Origin: CAZPKH01 sp964407165
GTDB lineage: Bacteria; Bacteroidota; Bacteroidia; Bacteroidales; Muribaculaceae
Direction of reading: 5' to 3'
NCBI GenBank assembly: GCA_964407165.1
Contig: CAYOUJ010000016.1
Span: 1 to 41,481 of the forward strand
DNA: 41,481 bases
Part shown: positions 25,384-33,769 of the stretch, one piece after another
Layout of the letters: each line of letters starts with the position of its first letter
How positions within the stretch are numbered: the stretch's first letter is position 1
Program-made: the position numbers and the translations under genes
The notes under the pieces: generated by a model
Database searches by the model: none
What the model was told of the DNA's origin: nothing
What the model saw: only the letters and a program-made list of their open reading frames with translations

Positions 25384-25644
25384 TTATTTGGTGCGGTGCT
25401 CGGCCACATAGCGGGCAATCCCCGCGATGCTGGTGAAGATTTCCTTGCCCTGGGCGGCGCTGGTCAGCCGGATGCCATAGCACTTCTCGAGCAGTACAAT
25501 AATCTCGAGGGCGTCGATAGAGTCCAGGCCCAGGCCGGTGTCGCCGAATAGCGGCTTGGTGGCATCAATGTCTGCCGGGGTCAGCTCCTCCAGGTTGAGG
25601 GCGTCGATGATTTGCTCCTTCAGCTGGTCAATTAGTTGGTCCAT
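25384..25644 (-). CDS. acyl carrier protein (ACP 2 of the cluster)
   Basis: An 86-residue acidic helical protein, MDQLIDQLKEQ to AEHRTK. LGLDSIDALE carries the predicted phosphopantetheine serine at residue 42. It lies between the two large ketosynthases: its 5' end overlaps the upstream ketosynthase by 17 bp, and the next one begins 6 bp after its stop. This arrangement suggests it is the extender ACP used in chain elongation, which is an inference from context. Confidence 0.9.
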   Translation of the reverse strand: MDQLIDQLKEQIIDALNLEELTPADIDATKPLFGDTGLGLDSIDALEIIVLLEKCYGIRLTSAAQGKEIFTSIAGIARYVAEHRTK

Positions 25645-27352
25645 GTGTTATTTCTGTTTTTAATATAAGTTTTATGTCGGCCTCGAAACACTCGGGGCCG
25701 GAGTATTCCACCCACCCGCACACAAGGCTGTCGATGGCGGGGTCGCTCATGGTGGCCGCGATTATCCGCCGCATCTCTTCATCATCTTTGTCGGGGAGCA
25801 CGTAAAAGGCGGTTTCCGAGCAGAAGCGGTGGCGGATAGCTATTTCACCGGTGACTATATTGGGCAGAGTGTAGACGAATAACGACGGGGAGGGGAAGAA
25901 GTTGTCGGCATCAGAAATGGTTTTGAGATATTCGATGTCGGCAGCGACAGAGGCGCTGCGGTTGAACAGCACCACCCCTCTGGCGGAGGAGACTGCGGCG
26001 GGAGAGACCTCCGCCCGTATCAGAAGCTCGGCGGCAACGAGCCCGAGCCTGGCCAGAGGATCCATCTTGTAAAAGCGAGGATAGTCGCCTATAAATCGCT
26101 TGTATAGCTCGGTGAGGATCTGCAACCCGGAAGACCGGACGCCAATGTTGGTGCCGTCAATCTCGGCCGAAGCGGGGTTTATCCTGACGGAATGAGTTGC
26201 AGACAATGCCGGAGCGGGGCGGCGCCCTCGCGCCCCGCTCCTTGCTTGATGGCGCGAGCATCGCAGGGCGGCATTGCCTCCCCCGAAGCCGGAGATAATC
26301 TTTATGAAGTCTGTCGCCGTGGCGTGGCGGTGAGTGGCTGAGATGTCAACAGGTGCGCTTACACCGCACCGGTCATATCCTTTGGTGGCCAGGACAATGC
26401 CGTCGTCGAGGGCATGCATGGTAAGTATGGTCTCGATGATGCCCGCGGCGCCCAGGGTATGCCCGAGGTACCCTTTGAGTGCATTTACGGGCACATTCAA
26501 GAGTCGGGCGCTCTCAATGGCTTTCGCCTCCATCTGGTCGTTAAACATGGTTGCGGTGCCATGGGCGTTAATCTGGGCTATTCCGTCTCTGTCACCTGCA
26601 ACTGCCTTCTCAATGGCTCGCGCACAGCCGGTGCCTTTGGGAGCCGGGTTGGTGATGTGGTAGGCATCGTTGCACACCGCCCCGCCCGTTATGCACCAGC
26701 GGCCTTCGGCAGGCTCATGGCTCAGAATGACCGTTGCGGCACCCTCGCCGAGGTTGAGGCCGAGCCGCTCGAGATCAAAGGGGCGGCAAGGCCAGTCTGA
26801 GAGGGCCTTGAGCGACTGGAAGCCGGAGATGACAAAGGGACATTGCACGTCGGCGCCGCAGACTACTGCATAGTCATACTCTCCGATTTCTATCAGCCTG
26901 GAGGCCAAAATCAATGCCGACACGCCCGATATACATGCATTGCTGACCACTATCGGAGTGCCCGGGATGCCTACGGCCTCGGCAATGCGCCGTGCCGCGG
27001 CCCCCGGAGCGGGGCGACGCCCTCGCGCCCCGCACAGCTCCTCGACGTTGCCTTTGGTACTGCTGATGACGAGCACAGTCCTGGCGCCAGCGGGAACGGT
27101 GCATCTCTCCATGGCGCCGGTGATGGAGCGAATGGCCAGTGCCTCAAAGCGGGTGTACCCGTCCATGGCAAGCTCCGCCCACTGACTGTCAGAAAACAAC
27201 GAGGCGACATAAGCAAAGGGGATCTGCCTGGAGGGGGCATGCACACGGAGTCCTGTCTCGCCGCCCTTGACTGCGCGGTAAGCTGTCTCGGTGTCATATC
27301 CCAACGGACATACAATATTGTCGGCTATTATTGTTGCCATCTCTCTTTCCAC
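25628..27352 (-). CDS. beta-ketoacyl-ACP synthase-like protein with C-terminal PF13723-like domain and two repeat insertions
   Basis: A 574-residue ketosynthase paralogue. The triad is conserved: Cys140 in VVSNACISGVSAL, His264 in INAHGTATMFND, His298 in KGYLGHTLGAAG. The second domain (about residues 395-574) resembles PF13723 (ARGVVLFNRSASVAADIEYL, YTLPNIVTGEIAIRH). It is more divergent than the ketosynthase at 23560 and may be the chain-length partner of a heterodimer, as in known APE systems. Two insertions with the same peptide, GARGRRPAP at about 108-116 and 373-381, come from copies of the 28-bp hairpin element. Met5 is an alternative start; both overlap the thioesterase gene. Confidence 0.85.
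   Translation of the reverse strand: MEREMATIIADNIVCPLGYDTETAYRAVKGGETGLRVHAPSRQIPFAYVASLFSDSQWAELAMDGYTRFEALAIRSITGAMERCTVPAGARTVLVISSTKGNVEELCGARGRRPAPGAAARRIAEAVGIPGTPIVVSNACISGVSALILASRLIEIGEYDYAVVCGADVQCPFVISGFQSLKALSDWPCRPFDLERLGLNLGEGAATVILSHEPAEGRWCITGGAVCNDAYHITNPAPKGTGCARAIEKAVAGDRDGIAQINAHGTATMFNDQMEAKAIESARLLNVPVNALKGYLGHTLGAAGIIETILTMHALDDGIVLATKGYDRCGVSAPVDISATHRHATATDFIKIISGFGGGNAALRCSRHQARSGARGRRPAPALSATHSVRINPASAEIDGTNIGVRSSGLQILTELYKRFIGDYPRFYKMDPLARLGLVAAELLIRAEVSPAAVSSARGVVLFNRSASVAADIEYLKTISDADNFFPSPSLFVYTLPNIVTGEIAIRHRFCSETAFYVLPDKDDEEMRRIIAATMSDPAIDSLVCGWVEYSGPECFEADIKLILKTEITHGPTN
26211..26238 (+). repeat. 28-bp GC hairpin element inside the second ketosynthase gene
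   Basis: A consensus copy; the three bases after it (TCC) make its ends fully inverted, GGAGCGGGGC at the left and GCCCCGCTCC at the right. On the gene's strand it reads AGC GGG GCG CGA GGG CGC CGC CCC GCT, giving SGARGRRPA in the linker between the ketosynthase domain and the C-terminal domain. Confidence 0.92.
27006..27033 (+). repeat. 28-bp GC hairpin element inside the second ketosynthase gene (N-terminal part)
   Basis: A copy with one mismatch (GGGGCGACG). On the gene's strand it encodes CGARGRRPAPG just after the strand VLVISSTKGNVEEL and before RRIAEAVGI, a surface loop in the thiolase fold. Frame is preserved. Confidence 0.9.
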
Positions 27353-27741
27353 TTGGCGAAGAACTCCGGATTGTTCAATATCAGCTTGTAGTCAAGATCC
27401 ATAAACACCTGCACTGTGCGCGCCTTGCAATAAAGAGCCTCGGTCTGAGCATCGCGAATTTCATAGTCAAACACTATCTTGGCAGCCTCGGTAGGCCGAT
27501 AGACTATATCGATGCGCGCCTTGGTGCCGTATCGCAGGGGCTGCTTATACTGAATCTGCATGTCGACAATGGGAGCATAGTGCTCGTTGTCGATGTAACC
27601 TTGGTACGTCAGGTCGTACTTGGCGCCGAACGCCTCGCGGGCATCTTCAAGATAGAGGGGATAGGCGCCATGCCACACCACCTTCATCATGTCTACTTCG
27701 CTGAACCTTATTTCAATGGTCTTTGAGGCTTTCAGTTCCAT
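27328..27741 (-). CDS. acyl-CoA/acyl-ACP thioesterase, 4HBT hotdog family
   Basis: A 137-residue hotdog protein, MELKASKTIEIRFSEVDMMK. RFSEVDMMKVVWHGAYPLYL followed by EDAREAF is the 4-hydroxybenzoyl-CoA thioesterase/YbgC signature; Asp17, His24 and Glu32 occupy the conserved positions. Length matches the family. In APE clusters a thioesterase of this type is thought to release or edit ACP-bound chains. It overlaps the start of the ketosynthase gene by 25 bp and lies 8 bp after the dehydratase-like gene. Confidence 0.88.
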   Translation of the reverse strand: MELKASKTIEIRFSEVDMMKVVWHGAYPLYLEDAREAFGAKYDLTYQGYIDNEHYAPIVDMQIQYKQPLRYGTKARIDIVYRPTEAAKIVFDYEIRDAQTEALYCKARTVQVFMDLDYKLILNNPEFFAKWKERWQQ

Positions 27742-27749
27742 TGGTGCTA

Positions 27750-28220
27750 CTATTCCTTAATCGCTATCTTTATATCAGTTGTCAGTATCGGCGAGCCTTC
27801 ACAAGTGACCGCTCCTGTGGCCAGAAGCATCCCGAACACCTCTTCACGGACTGTCACCTGCGTATGTATGGTATCTCCGATTTTGGGCAGGCGGTCGACC
27901 GACATATTCTTGATGGCACCGATAAAGCCTATCTGTATCCCTTTTTTGAGGATGTATTTGTTGATGTACCCTATTCGGGCGGCACATGTCTGGGCCACGT
28001 TTTCGATAAGGCCCGATGCAGCGAAGCGGCTGTCCTCGACAAAGATGTTGTCCGGCTCTATGGCCAATGATGTGGCCACCAGAGTCAGGTCGAAGTGCTC
28101 GAGCCTGCCAATCATCACAAAGGGAGGCTGCTGCGGCAAAAGAGTGTGCACATCTATGCTCTGCACAAATGCGTCGGAGGGTGTGTTATAGTCTTCCAAT
28201 GCCATCATGCCTGTTGCCAA
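27750..28220 (-). CDS. ApeP-like 3-hydroxyacyl-ACP dehydratase (hotdog)
   Basis: A 156-residue protein. VHTLLPQQPPFVMIGRLEHF corresponds to the FabZ-type entry motif (LLPHRxPFLxVDRV), and GLIENVAQTCAARIGY to the following central helix with E73 and the AQT motif, as in ApeP-type dehydratases. The typical HFPGxPxxPG of FabZ is absent. It probably dehydrates the beta-hydroxy intermediates during polyene extension, alone or with the FabZ-like protein at 21823. Met5 and Met6 are alternative starts; the gene overlaps the acyltransferase gene by 16 bp. Confidence 0.78.
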   Translation of the reverse strand: MATGMMALEDYNTPSDAFVQSIDVHTLLPQQPPFVMIGRLEHFDLTLVATSLAIEPDNIFVEDSRFAASGLIENVAQTCAARIGYINKYILKKGIQIGFIGAIKNMSVDRLPKIGDTIHTQVTVREEVFGMLLATGAVTCEGSPILTTDIKIAIKE

Positions 28221-29086
28221 AATTCAAAGTAGTTATACCATTGCCGAGGATAAAGGCTGACCACACGCTCCAGCTCTGCCACGTAAGCGAGACTGATTTG
28301 CCGAATTTGCTCTTTGCGCGGGGCGGTCTTGTCGTAAGGGAGGGGGGTGACTATGGCCTTATAGCGGTTCCATGCGGTCTTGACGACGTTGACGGCTATC
28401 GCATCCAACCGGTGCAACGTGGCCAGGGCAAAGGGGCCGTAAGGAAAGCGTGCCGGGGCGCCCAGAAAGTCAACAGTGATGCATCTCTCCGACCCGTTGG
28501 TGCGGTCGGCCGGCATGCTCACCGACTCTCCGCGCCCCAGGGCCGCCTCGATGTCGAGCAAGTGGCCCATGTCTGGCCGGACGGCAATCATGCTGATGTT
28601 GGTGTGTGCAAAAATTTCACTGCGGCTCTTCATGACCGACTCCTTCTCCCCGACATACACCAAGGCATTGAACTTTTTACGGTCGGCCGTCAGTGTGTAT
28701 CCGGCAATCTCATAGTTGCCCACGTGGGCGCTGAGCTGAATGAATCCGGGCTCAAGAGAGGCCAGACGCTGATAGTGCTCATAGCCTTCGATGTCAACAT
28801 GAAATTTTTTGCCGGCGTACATGGCAAACCTGTCTATCACCACCTGGCCAAAGAGGCAATGGTTGACGTAAGCCATCCATGCCGCCTTGACCGCGCCGCA
28901 GCTGTGCCGCTTGCGGAAATATCGGCAAGCGATGCCCGCGCTGGGATTGATGGCCATGCAAACGGGTATGATGCACACTGCCACAAAGGCGTACAAGATG
29001 CGCACGTCTAAATATCGCAGCATACGGACAAGCCATTTGTGCATCCATCCGTTGCCGTAGGTCGTTCCGGCCCACTGTCGCGGCAT
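28205..29086 (-). CDS. lysophospholipid/lipid A-type acyltransferase (HtrB/LpxL family)
   Basis: A 293-residue membrane-associated acyltransferase. An N-terminal hydrophobic segment (ILYAFVAVCIIPVCMAI) precedes the catalytic motif HVGNYE (Hx4E; His121, Glu126). PADRTNGSERCITVDFLG and FPYGPFALA follow as in LpxL/LpxM proteins. Members act on the cytoplasmic side of the inner membrane, using acyl-ACP. In APE clusters it is thought to attach a polyenoyl or acyl group to the lipid carrier. The ATG overlaps the TAA stop of the ACP gene (TAATG). Confidence 0.87.
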   Translation of the reverse strand: MPRQWAGTTYGNGWMHKWLVRMLRYLDVRILYAFVAVCIIPVCMAINPSAGIACRYFRKRHSCGAVKAAWMAYVNHCLFGQVVIDRFAMYAGKKFHVDIEGYEHYQRLASLEPGFIQLSAHVGNYEIAGYTLTADRKKFNALVYVGEKESVMKSRSEIFAHTNISMIAVRPDMGHLLDIEAALGRGESVSMPADRTNGSERCITVDFLGAPARFPYGPFALATLHRLDAIAVNVVKTAWNRYKAIVTPLPYDKTAPRKEQIRQISLAYVAELERVVSLYPRQWYNYFEFWQQA

Positions 29087-29328
29087 TACGACACCTTGGC
29101 CTTTATGTAGTCGCAGAACTGCGCGAGGGTCTTGACGCCGGTCATCTCCTCGGGCTTGATTTTGAAGCCGAAAATTTTGTCGACTATTACCACGATGTCA
29201 ACGTAATCAAGGCTGTCGATGCCCAGGTCTTCTTTGAGTGTGGCTTCCGGTTTCAGACTTTCGGCTTCTATCTCAAGGTCTTCCACCATGAAGCCGTGTA
29301 CTTTCTCCTCGATCTCTTCTCTTGTCAT
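29086..29328 (-). CDS. acyl carrier protein (ACP 1 of the cluster)
   Basis: An 80-residue acidic ACP, MTREEIEEKVHGF to IKAKVS. DLGIDSLDYVD is a textbook attachment motif with Ser39. It is the most canonical of the three ACPs in the operon. It is followed without gap by an acyltransferase that uses acyl-ACP and preceded by a secreted protein gene with a 29-bp gap, the largest spacing in the operon. Confidence 0.93.
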   Translation of the reverse strand: MTREEIEEKVHGFMVEDLEIEAESLKPEATLKEDLGIDSLDYVDIVVIVDKIFGFKIKPEEMTGVKTLAQFCDYIKAKVS

Positions 29329-29357
29329 TAATTGTGATTGGTTTATTGTATGTGTTG

Positions 29358-30350
29358 TTATTTTGCGGGCATTACCAAATGAAGCGGTGCCACCAGGTCT
29401 TGTCCCGGACCGATGCGCAGCTCCTTCTGTTTCTTCTTGATGGCGACAATGCCGTTGGTGACACGGTTGGCGTGCATGGGCACTTGTGTATCAAACCAAC
29501 GCAGGGCAGGCACACCCTCCAGCCCCTTGAGCATATATTGTTGCTTGTGGGGGTCGGTGCTCTCGTTCATGCTCACTGAATAGCATGCCTCGGGCAGAAA
29601 ATGAAACGTCACCACCTCAGGGTTATAGAAATAGACGTATGACCATTGCGTCTCGGTGGGGATGTCGAAATTCATGCCGGGACACTCCTGGTTGAGCCGT
29701 GTGACAAATGTTTTAACAGTACACACGTTTTTGGGGATATTGCTGAAATAACAGTCAAATATCTCACTCTCTTTGTCTGCCAGCGACAGAAAAGCCACAT
29801 CGCGGTTGCTTTCGGTTACCGCGGGCTGGGGGGTGAGATAGTTGACAAGTTTCTTATACCCTGCCGGTTTCTTGTTTTTGATGACTATGGTATAGTCAGC
29901 AAAGTCGTATGTGCCCATTATGCGTTCTACCAAGGCTGCCTTCACCGGCTCTTCTGACATGTAAAACGCCGAGAGCGTGACGTTATGCACCGGCTCGCTG
30001 TCTATTCGTCGACTGCCGTCACCCTCAAAACCATACGAGAATGTGCCACCTTTTACCAACTTGAATTTCACATCCAGTCCGGCAATGTTGACAATCTTCT
30101 CGGCGGGCAGGTCTGAGTCCGTGGAGACTGCGCCTTTTGAGGCATCCACTGTCTCTATGGAAGCAACCTCCGACATGTCGATGGACGTGGGTATGCTTCC
30201 CACCTGCACACTAACGCAGCATGTGGGGTCGAGTGAAATCAGTTCACCCGTGATAGTGGCGCCTGAGTTAAGCTTCACCTTGACAATGGCAGCAGAGGCA
30301 GTGGCAGCAATCAACAATGCGGCTATCATTGCTGCAATGTAATTCTTCAT
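29358..30350 (-). CDS. secreted FGE/SUMF1-like domain protein, divergent
   Basis: A 330-residue protein with a signal peptide (MKNYIAAMIAALLIAATASA). Residues 21-70 are a small beta domain (VKVKLNSGATITGELISL). From about residue 95 a divergent formylglycine-generating-enzyme-like fold can be traced: FKLVKGGTFSYGF, EPVHNVTLSAFYMSEEPV and FDIPTETQWSYVYF correspond to the usual VKGGxFxMG, VTLSxFyIgxxeVT and RLPTEAEWEYA motifs. The C-terminal GNVWEW and RGGSW motifs are missing, so catalysis is unlikely. Its role in the APE operon is unknown; it overlaps the methyltransferase stop/start by 4 bp. Confidence 0.7.
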   Translation of the reverse strand: MKNYIAAMIAALLIAATASAAIVKVKLNSGATITGELISLDPTCCVSVQVGSIPTSIDMSEVASIETVDASKGAVSTDSDLPAEKIVNIAGLDVKFKLVKGGTFSYGFEGDGSRRIDSEPVHNVTLSAFYMSEEPVKAALVERIMGTYDFADYTIVIKNKKPAGYKKLVNYLTPQPAVTESNRDVAFLSLADKESEIFDCYFSNIPKNVCTVKTFVTRLNQECPGMNFDIPTETQWSYVYFYNPEVVTFHFLPEACYSVSMNESTDPHKQQYMLKGLEGVPALRWFDTQVPMHANRVTNGIVAIKKKQKELRIGPGQDLVAPLHLVMPAK

Positions 30351-31450
30351 GCTTTTTTAACTTTTAATATGCTGTGGCCTTGGCCAAGATGGTCATATAT
30401 CTCTTCAATCGCAAGCCCGGCTCGGGCAATGCACTGCGAGAGGTCTTCGGTGTTGTACATCTTGCTGCATCCGTTTGCGATGGCGGTGAAGTATAGGCTG
30501 GTCATGGTCAGGCACAGGGCCGCCGGCTCGAAGCGTTGGCGATCCCACAGGGTCTCCATGATGTAGAGCCGTGTTTCGGGGCCCATTACCTCTTTGGCTT
30601 TAAGCAGGATGCTGACAATCTGCTCCATTGAGAAGCAGTCAAGGAATTGGCTCATCCACACAGCGTCGACGCCGCCCTCCCGCTTTGGCAGTCTCGCCTC
30701 GGCTGACAGCAAGTCAGCGCCCACTCCGGAGATGCGGTCAGCCCCCGGCCGACCGCTGACGTTACTCTCCATCAGCTTGATCTGCTGCGGGAGGTCGATT
30801 ACGGTCACTTCTACCTCCGGATCATATTCCACGCACTTTAGCGCCCATTTGCCCGTGTTGCCGCCGACGTCGTAAAGGGTGCGGGTATGGTTGCGCTTGA
30901 AGATTATCTCCAAAGCCTCGGGAAATGATGAGTCGCTATAGAAGTGGTCAAAGGCGAACCATGACCGCCGGGCATCTTCGGGGAGGCTTGAGAGCCCTTC
31001 ATAGACGGTGGGCCATGAGCCGAAAACCTTCAAGCCCTCGGGCTTGCCGGCAAGGAGTGACTCCTCGAGCCGGTGCCATCCCAGGTAGTTGACATCGTGG
31101 TTGAAGTCGATGTTGACACGCGTGGCCCGATCGTTGAGCAGAAACCAGCCGGTCTTGGTGAGCGAGTAACGTCCGGTTTCGGGGTCGACGATGACTATGC
31201 CGATGCTTAGTGAGGCCTCTAGCAGGCACTTTATGGCATAGTCAGAGAGGCCCGTGGCCTTGGCAATGTCGGCAGCCGGCAACCCTCCTTCGGCATCCCT
31301 GACCAGGTCAAGGATGCCGAATTTGAGCATAAGCCGCGAGGCCTGGAATACCGCAGGTCCCCAGGCAATGAACTCTGCGAGCCGCTGGGCGTCTCTCGCC
31401 GTGAGGGTGTCTGTGGTATAGCGCTTTTTGAGCGCTTCTGACAGATGCAT
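30347..31450 (-). CDS. SAM-dependent O-methyltransferase with dimerisation domain
   Basis: A 367-residue class I methyltransferase of the small-molecule O-methyltransferase type. Residues about 20-110 are a winged-helix dimerisation domain (GLPAADIAKATGLSDYAIK). DVGGNTG at 194-200 is SAM motif I and VTVIDLPQQIKLME motif II; VWMSQFLDCFSMEQIVSIL and RLYIMETLWD follow as in this family. Many APEs and flexirubins carry O- or ring-methylated aryl heads, so modification of the aromatic end is the expected role. It lies 4 bp after the secreted protein at 31455 and overlaps the FGE-like gene. Confidence 0.85.
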   Translation of the reverse strand: MHLSEALKKRYTTDTLTARDAQRLAEFIAWGPAVFQASRLMLKFGILDLVRDAEGGLPAADIAKATGLSDYAIKCLLEASLSIGIVIVDPETGRYSLTKTGWFLLNDRATRVNIDFNHDVNYLGWHRLEESLLAGKPEGLKVFGSWPTVYEGLSSLPEDARRSWFAFDHFYSDSSFPEALEIIFKRNHTRTLYDVGGNTGKWALKCVEYDPEVEVTVIDLPQQIKLMESNVSGRPGADRISGVGADLLSAEARLPKREGGVDAVWMSQFLDCFSMEQIVSILLKAKEVMGPETRLYIMETLWDRQRFEPAALCLTMTSLYFTAIANGCSKMYNTEDLSQCIARAGLAIEEIYDHLGQGHSILKVKKA

Positions 31451-31454
31451 AGGC

Positions 31455-31988
31455 TTAGAGCTTGCCCTTGTTCATAATCTTGGCAAAATTTTCGCCAAGC
31501 TCGATGAAGGTTTTGCCGAAACTGTCGTCGATGTTGAAGTCGCGGTCGCCGGTGCCTTCGGTTACGCGGATAACGCAAACGTTCTGGCCGGTGGCGATGT
31601 CAGTGACGGTGATGGTGCCCCAGACCTTGGTGATGTAGCCGGGGACGAAGCTCATGGCAGAGTAGAAGAAGTCCATATTTTCCACCTTGATGGCGATGGC
31701 GTACTTGGCATTGGCAGCATTGTCGACTATGCCATACCCCTTGGCCTTTGACGAGAAGCCCTGCATGAAGTTTTGGGGCACTTTGGCAACCAGCTCTGCG
31801 AGGTTGCCGTACTTTGATGAAAGCGGCTCCTGGTTGTCGAAGGTTGCGTTGTCAAAGTTGAAAGAAACAGTGATGTTGGCTCCACCCTTAAGGGGAGCGA
31901 CGCTGCCGGAGTCAAGTGTGAACGTCTTGCCGGCGGAGGCCGTCAGGACGCAGATCAAGAAGGCCAGGATAGCAATTGCTTTTTTCAT
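31455..31988 (-). CDS. secreted protein of unknown function
   Basis: A 177-residue protein with a signal peptide (MKKAIAILAFLICVLTASA, cleavage before GKTFTLDSG). The mature protein is rich in beta strands (GGANITVSFNFDNATFD, KYAIAIKVENMDFF, KVWGTITVTDIATGQNVCVI), with a helical end (FGKTFIELGENFAKIM). The layout resembles secreted proteins that accompany periplasmic assemblies, but I recognise no family. It is embedded between the methyltransferase (4 bp) and another secreted gene (6 bp), so it belongs to the APE operon. Confidence 0.75.
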   Translation of the reverse strand: MKKAIAILAFLICVLTASAGKTFTLDSGSVAPLKGGANITVSFNFDNATFDNQEPLSSKYGNLAELVAKVPQNFMQGFSSKAKGYGIVDNAANAKYAIAIKVENMDFFYSAMSFVPGYITKVWGTITVTDIATGQNVCVIRVTEGTGDRDFNIDDSFGKTFIELGENFAKIMNKGKL

Positions 31989-31994
31989 TGTAGA

Positions 31995-32513
31995 TTAAAA
32001 ATTTAGTGTGTCATCGTCGTTGGTGACGGTAATATATAAGTCATGGTTGGATTCAGAGAGTGTAATAGTAAAGTCGTAAGTGAAGGCGTCTGTGTCGTCG
32101 CTGCCTGAAATCGCTGCGGGGTCTTTGGAGCCTTTGATTTTGATGCCGATGGTCTGCCCTTTGAGTTTTTTCAGCCAGTTGCCGCTAAACGAGGCCATTT
32201 CGTATGTCTGACCCGGATAAACGGTCATGGCGTTGCCAATGGTTTTGGGAGCGCCGTCGGAGATGAGCACTACTGCGGCTTGGGCTATGCAGTAGGATGT
32301 GCGGTTGACCAGAAAGATCTTGTCCTTTATGTTGAGGTTCTTAGGCACATCTACAAGGATGAGGTGCGGGTCGGCAGGCGTGGCAGGCGCCGGAGTGGTA
32401 ACACTGACTGTGACGGTGGGCTTCTCCTTGGAAGTGTAGATGGGATCTTCGATCTGTGCATGGCAGCACAATGTCCAACCGAGCACCAACATTAAAATGG
32501 CAATCTGTTTCAT
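31995..32513 (-). CDS. secreted protein of unknown function with Pro/Thr-rich linker
   Basis: A 172-residue protein with a signal peptide (MKQIAILMLVLGWTLCCHAQ). A Thr/Pro-rich stretch (VTVSVTTPAPATPADP) is followed by one compact beta-strand domain (HLILVDVPKNLNIKDKIFLV, IGIKIKGSKDPAAISG, FTYDFTITLSESNHDLYITV). CC before the cleavage site could suggest a lipoprotein, but there is no proper lipobox. No family recognised. It begins 26 bp after the ketosynthase at 32540 and lies within the operon. Confidence 0.72.
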   Translation of the reverse strand: MKQIAILMLVLGWTLCCHAQIEDPIYTSKEKPTVTVSVTTPAPATPADPHLILVDVPKNLNIKDKIFLVNRTSYCIAQAAVVLISDGAPKTIGNAMTVYPGQTYEMASFSGNWLKKLKGQTIGIKIKGSKDPAAISGSDDTDAFTYDFTITLSESNHDLYITVTNDDDTLNF

Positions 32514-32539
32514 GGTTAAGTTTTATATTAATGTTTAGG

Positions 32540-33769
32540 TCAAAGCTTCTTGATGACAAGGGCGCTGTTGGTGCCACCGAAGCCGAATGAGTTGCTCAGG
32601 ATATAGCGGAGCTCGCACGGAATCGCCTCTGTGGCAATGTTAAGTTTTGCGGAATGCTCGTCGGGGTTACAGAAGTTGATGTTGGGGGCCACGAAGCCAC
32701 CCTGCATCATCAATATTGAGTAGACTATCTCTGAGGCTCCGGCCATCCAACATTCGTGGCCGGTCATCGACTTTGTGCTGCTTATCAAGGCTTTCTCCCC
32801 CTCAAAGAGCCGTGCCAAAGCCTTGGCCTCGTACATGTCGCCTTGCGGGGTGGAGGTGGCGTGAGCGTTGATATAGTCGATGTCGGCCGGACGTATGCCG
32901 GCGTCGTCGAGGGCGCGTGACATAGCAAGCATGCTTCCGGCGTCGCTCGGCTGGGATATGGCGCCCCCGTTGCTCGAGAAACCGTAGCCGGTCACTTCGC
33001 ACAGTATTTCGGCGCCGCGCGCCACTGCATGGTCATAGTCTTCGAGCACCAACGCAGCGGCGCCGCCGGAGGGGACAAGGCCGTCGCGGTCGCGGTCGAA
33101 GGGGCGGCTGGCCAATGCCGGCTTGTCCATACGCATCGAGAAGGTGCGGATGGCGTCGAACGACGACATGCCGTGCATGTTAATCTCCTGGGCCCCTCCG
33201 CACAATATCATGTCTTGCAGCCCCTGCTTTATGAACATGTAGCCCAGGCCGATGGCATGGCTGCCGCTGGCGCAGGCCGAGCTGACGGTGAAGTTGATGC
33301 CGCGCAGGTGGAATATGGAGCAAAGGTTCATGTTGACCGTGGAGTTCATCGACTTGAATATCGAGCCTGAGCCGACCAGCTCGGAGTCGTGTTTCTGCTC
33401 CATGACGGTGTGGCCTTCGATGACAGCCTTGGCCGAGGAGTCGTTGCCGAATATGCATCCCACCTCATTGGCCAGCAAGTAATCGTCGTCCACTTTGGCA
33501 TCGTCAAAAGCTTGCTTTGTGGCCATGAATGCAAACTCGGCCTCCTCCGACATGTTGGCCCTTTGGCGCCGGTCGAGCAGGCCCTTGAGGGCGGGGACCG
33601 GCACGCTGCCCGTCAGCCCTGAGCGGAAGCCATATTCGAGACGTGACGGGTCCAGGACTATGCCCGAGCGGCCCGTGCGCAGCGAATGAGCAACGGCCGC
33701 CGTGTCGGTGCCGATGCACGACCAAATGCCGATGCCGGTGATAACCACTCTCCTTTCAGTGTGTGTCAT
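32540..33769 (-). CDS. beta-ketoacyl-ACP synthase, KAS I/II type
   Basis: A 409-residue ketosynthase of normal length, without the C-terminal extension or the repeat insertions of the other two. The triad is Cys166 in VSSACASGSHAIG, His303 in INAHATSTPQGD and His338 in KSMTGHECWMAGASE. FGFGGTNSALV closes the fold. It probably condenses malonyl-ACP with the growing chain, or serves the acyl part of the product. It directly follows the ketoreductase: the ATG overlaps its TGA by 4 bp, a sign of translational coupling. Confidence 0.92.
   Translation of the reverse strand: MTHTERRVVITGIGIWSCIGTDTAAVAHSLRTGRSGIVLDPSRLEYGFRSGLTGSVPVPALKGLLDRRQRANMSEEAEFAFMATKQAFDDAKVDDDYLLANEVGCIFGNDSSAKAVIEGHTVMEQKHDSELVGSGSIFKSMNSTVNMNLCSIFHLRGINFTVSSACASGSHAIGLGYMFIKQGLQDMILCGGAQEINMHGMSSFDAIRTFSMRMDKPALASRPFDRDRDGLVPSGGAAALVLEDYDHAVARGAEILCEVTGYGFSSNGGAISQPSDAGSMLAMSRALDDAGIRPADIDYINAHATSTPQGDMYEAKALARLFEGEKALISSTKSMTGHECWMAGASEIVYSILMMQGGFVAPNINFCNPDEHSAKLNIATEAIPCELRYILSNSFGFGGTNSALVIKKL

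Noticed and set aside
30347..32513. Sulfatase maturation system, because of two FGE-like proteins in the window
   Set aside because: No sulfatase gene is present, the operon FGE-like protein lacks key motifs, and the other lies 10 kb away in a different context.
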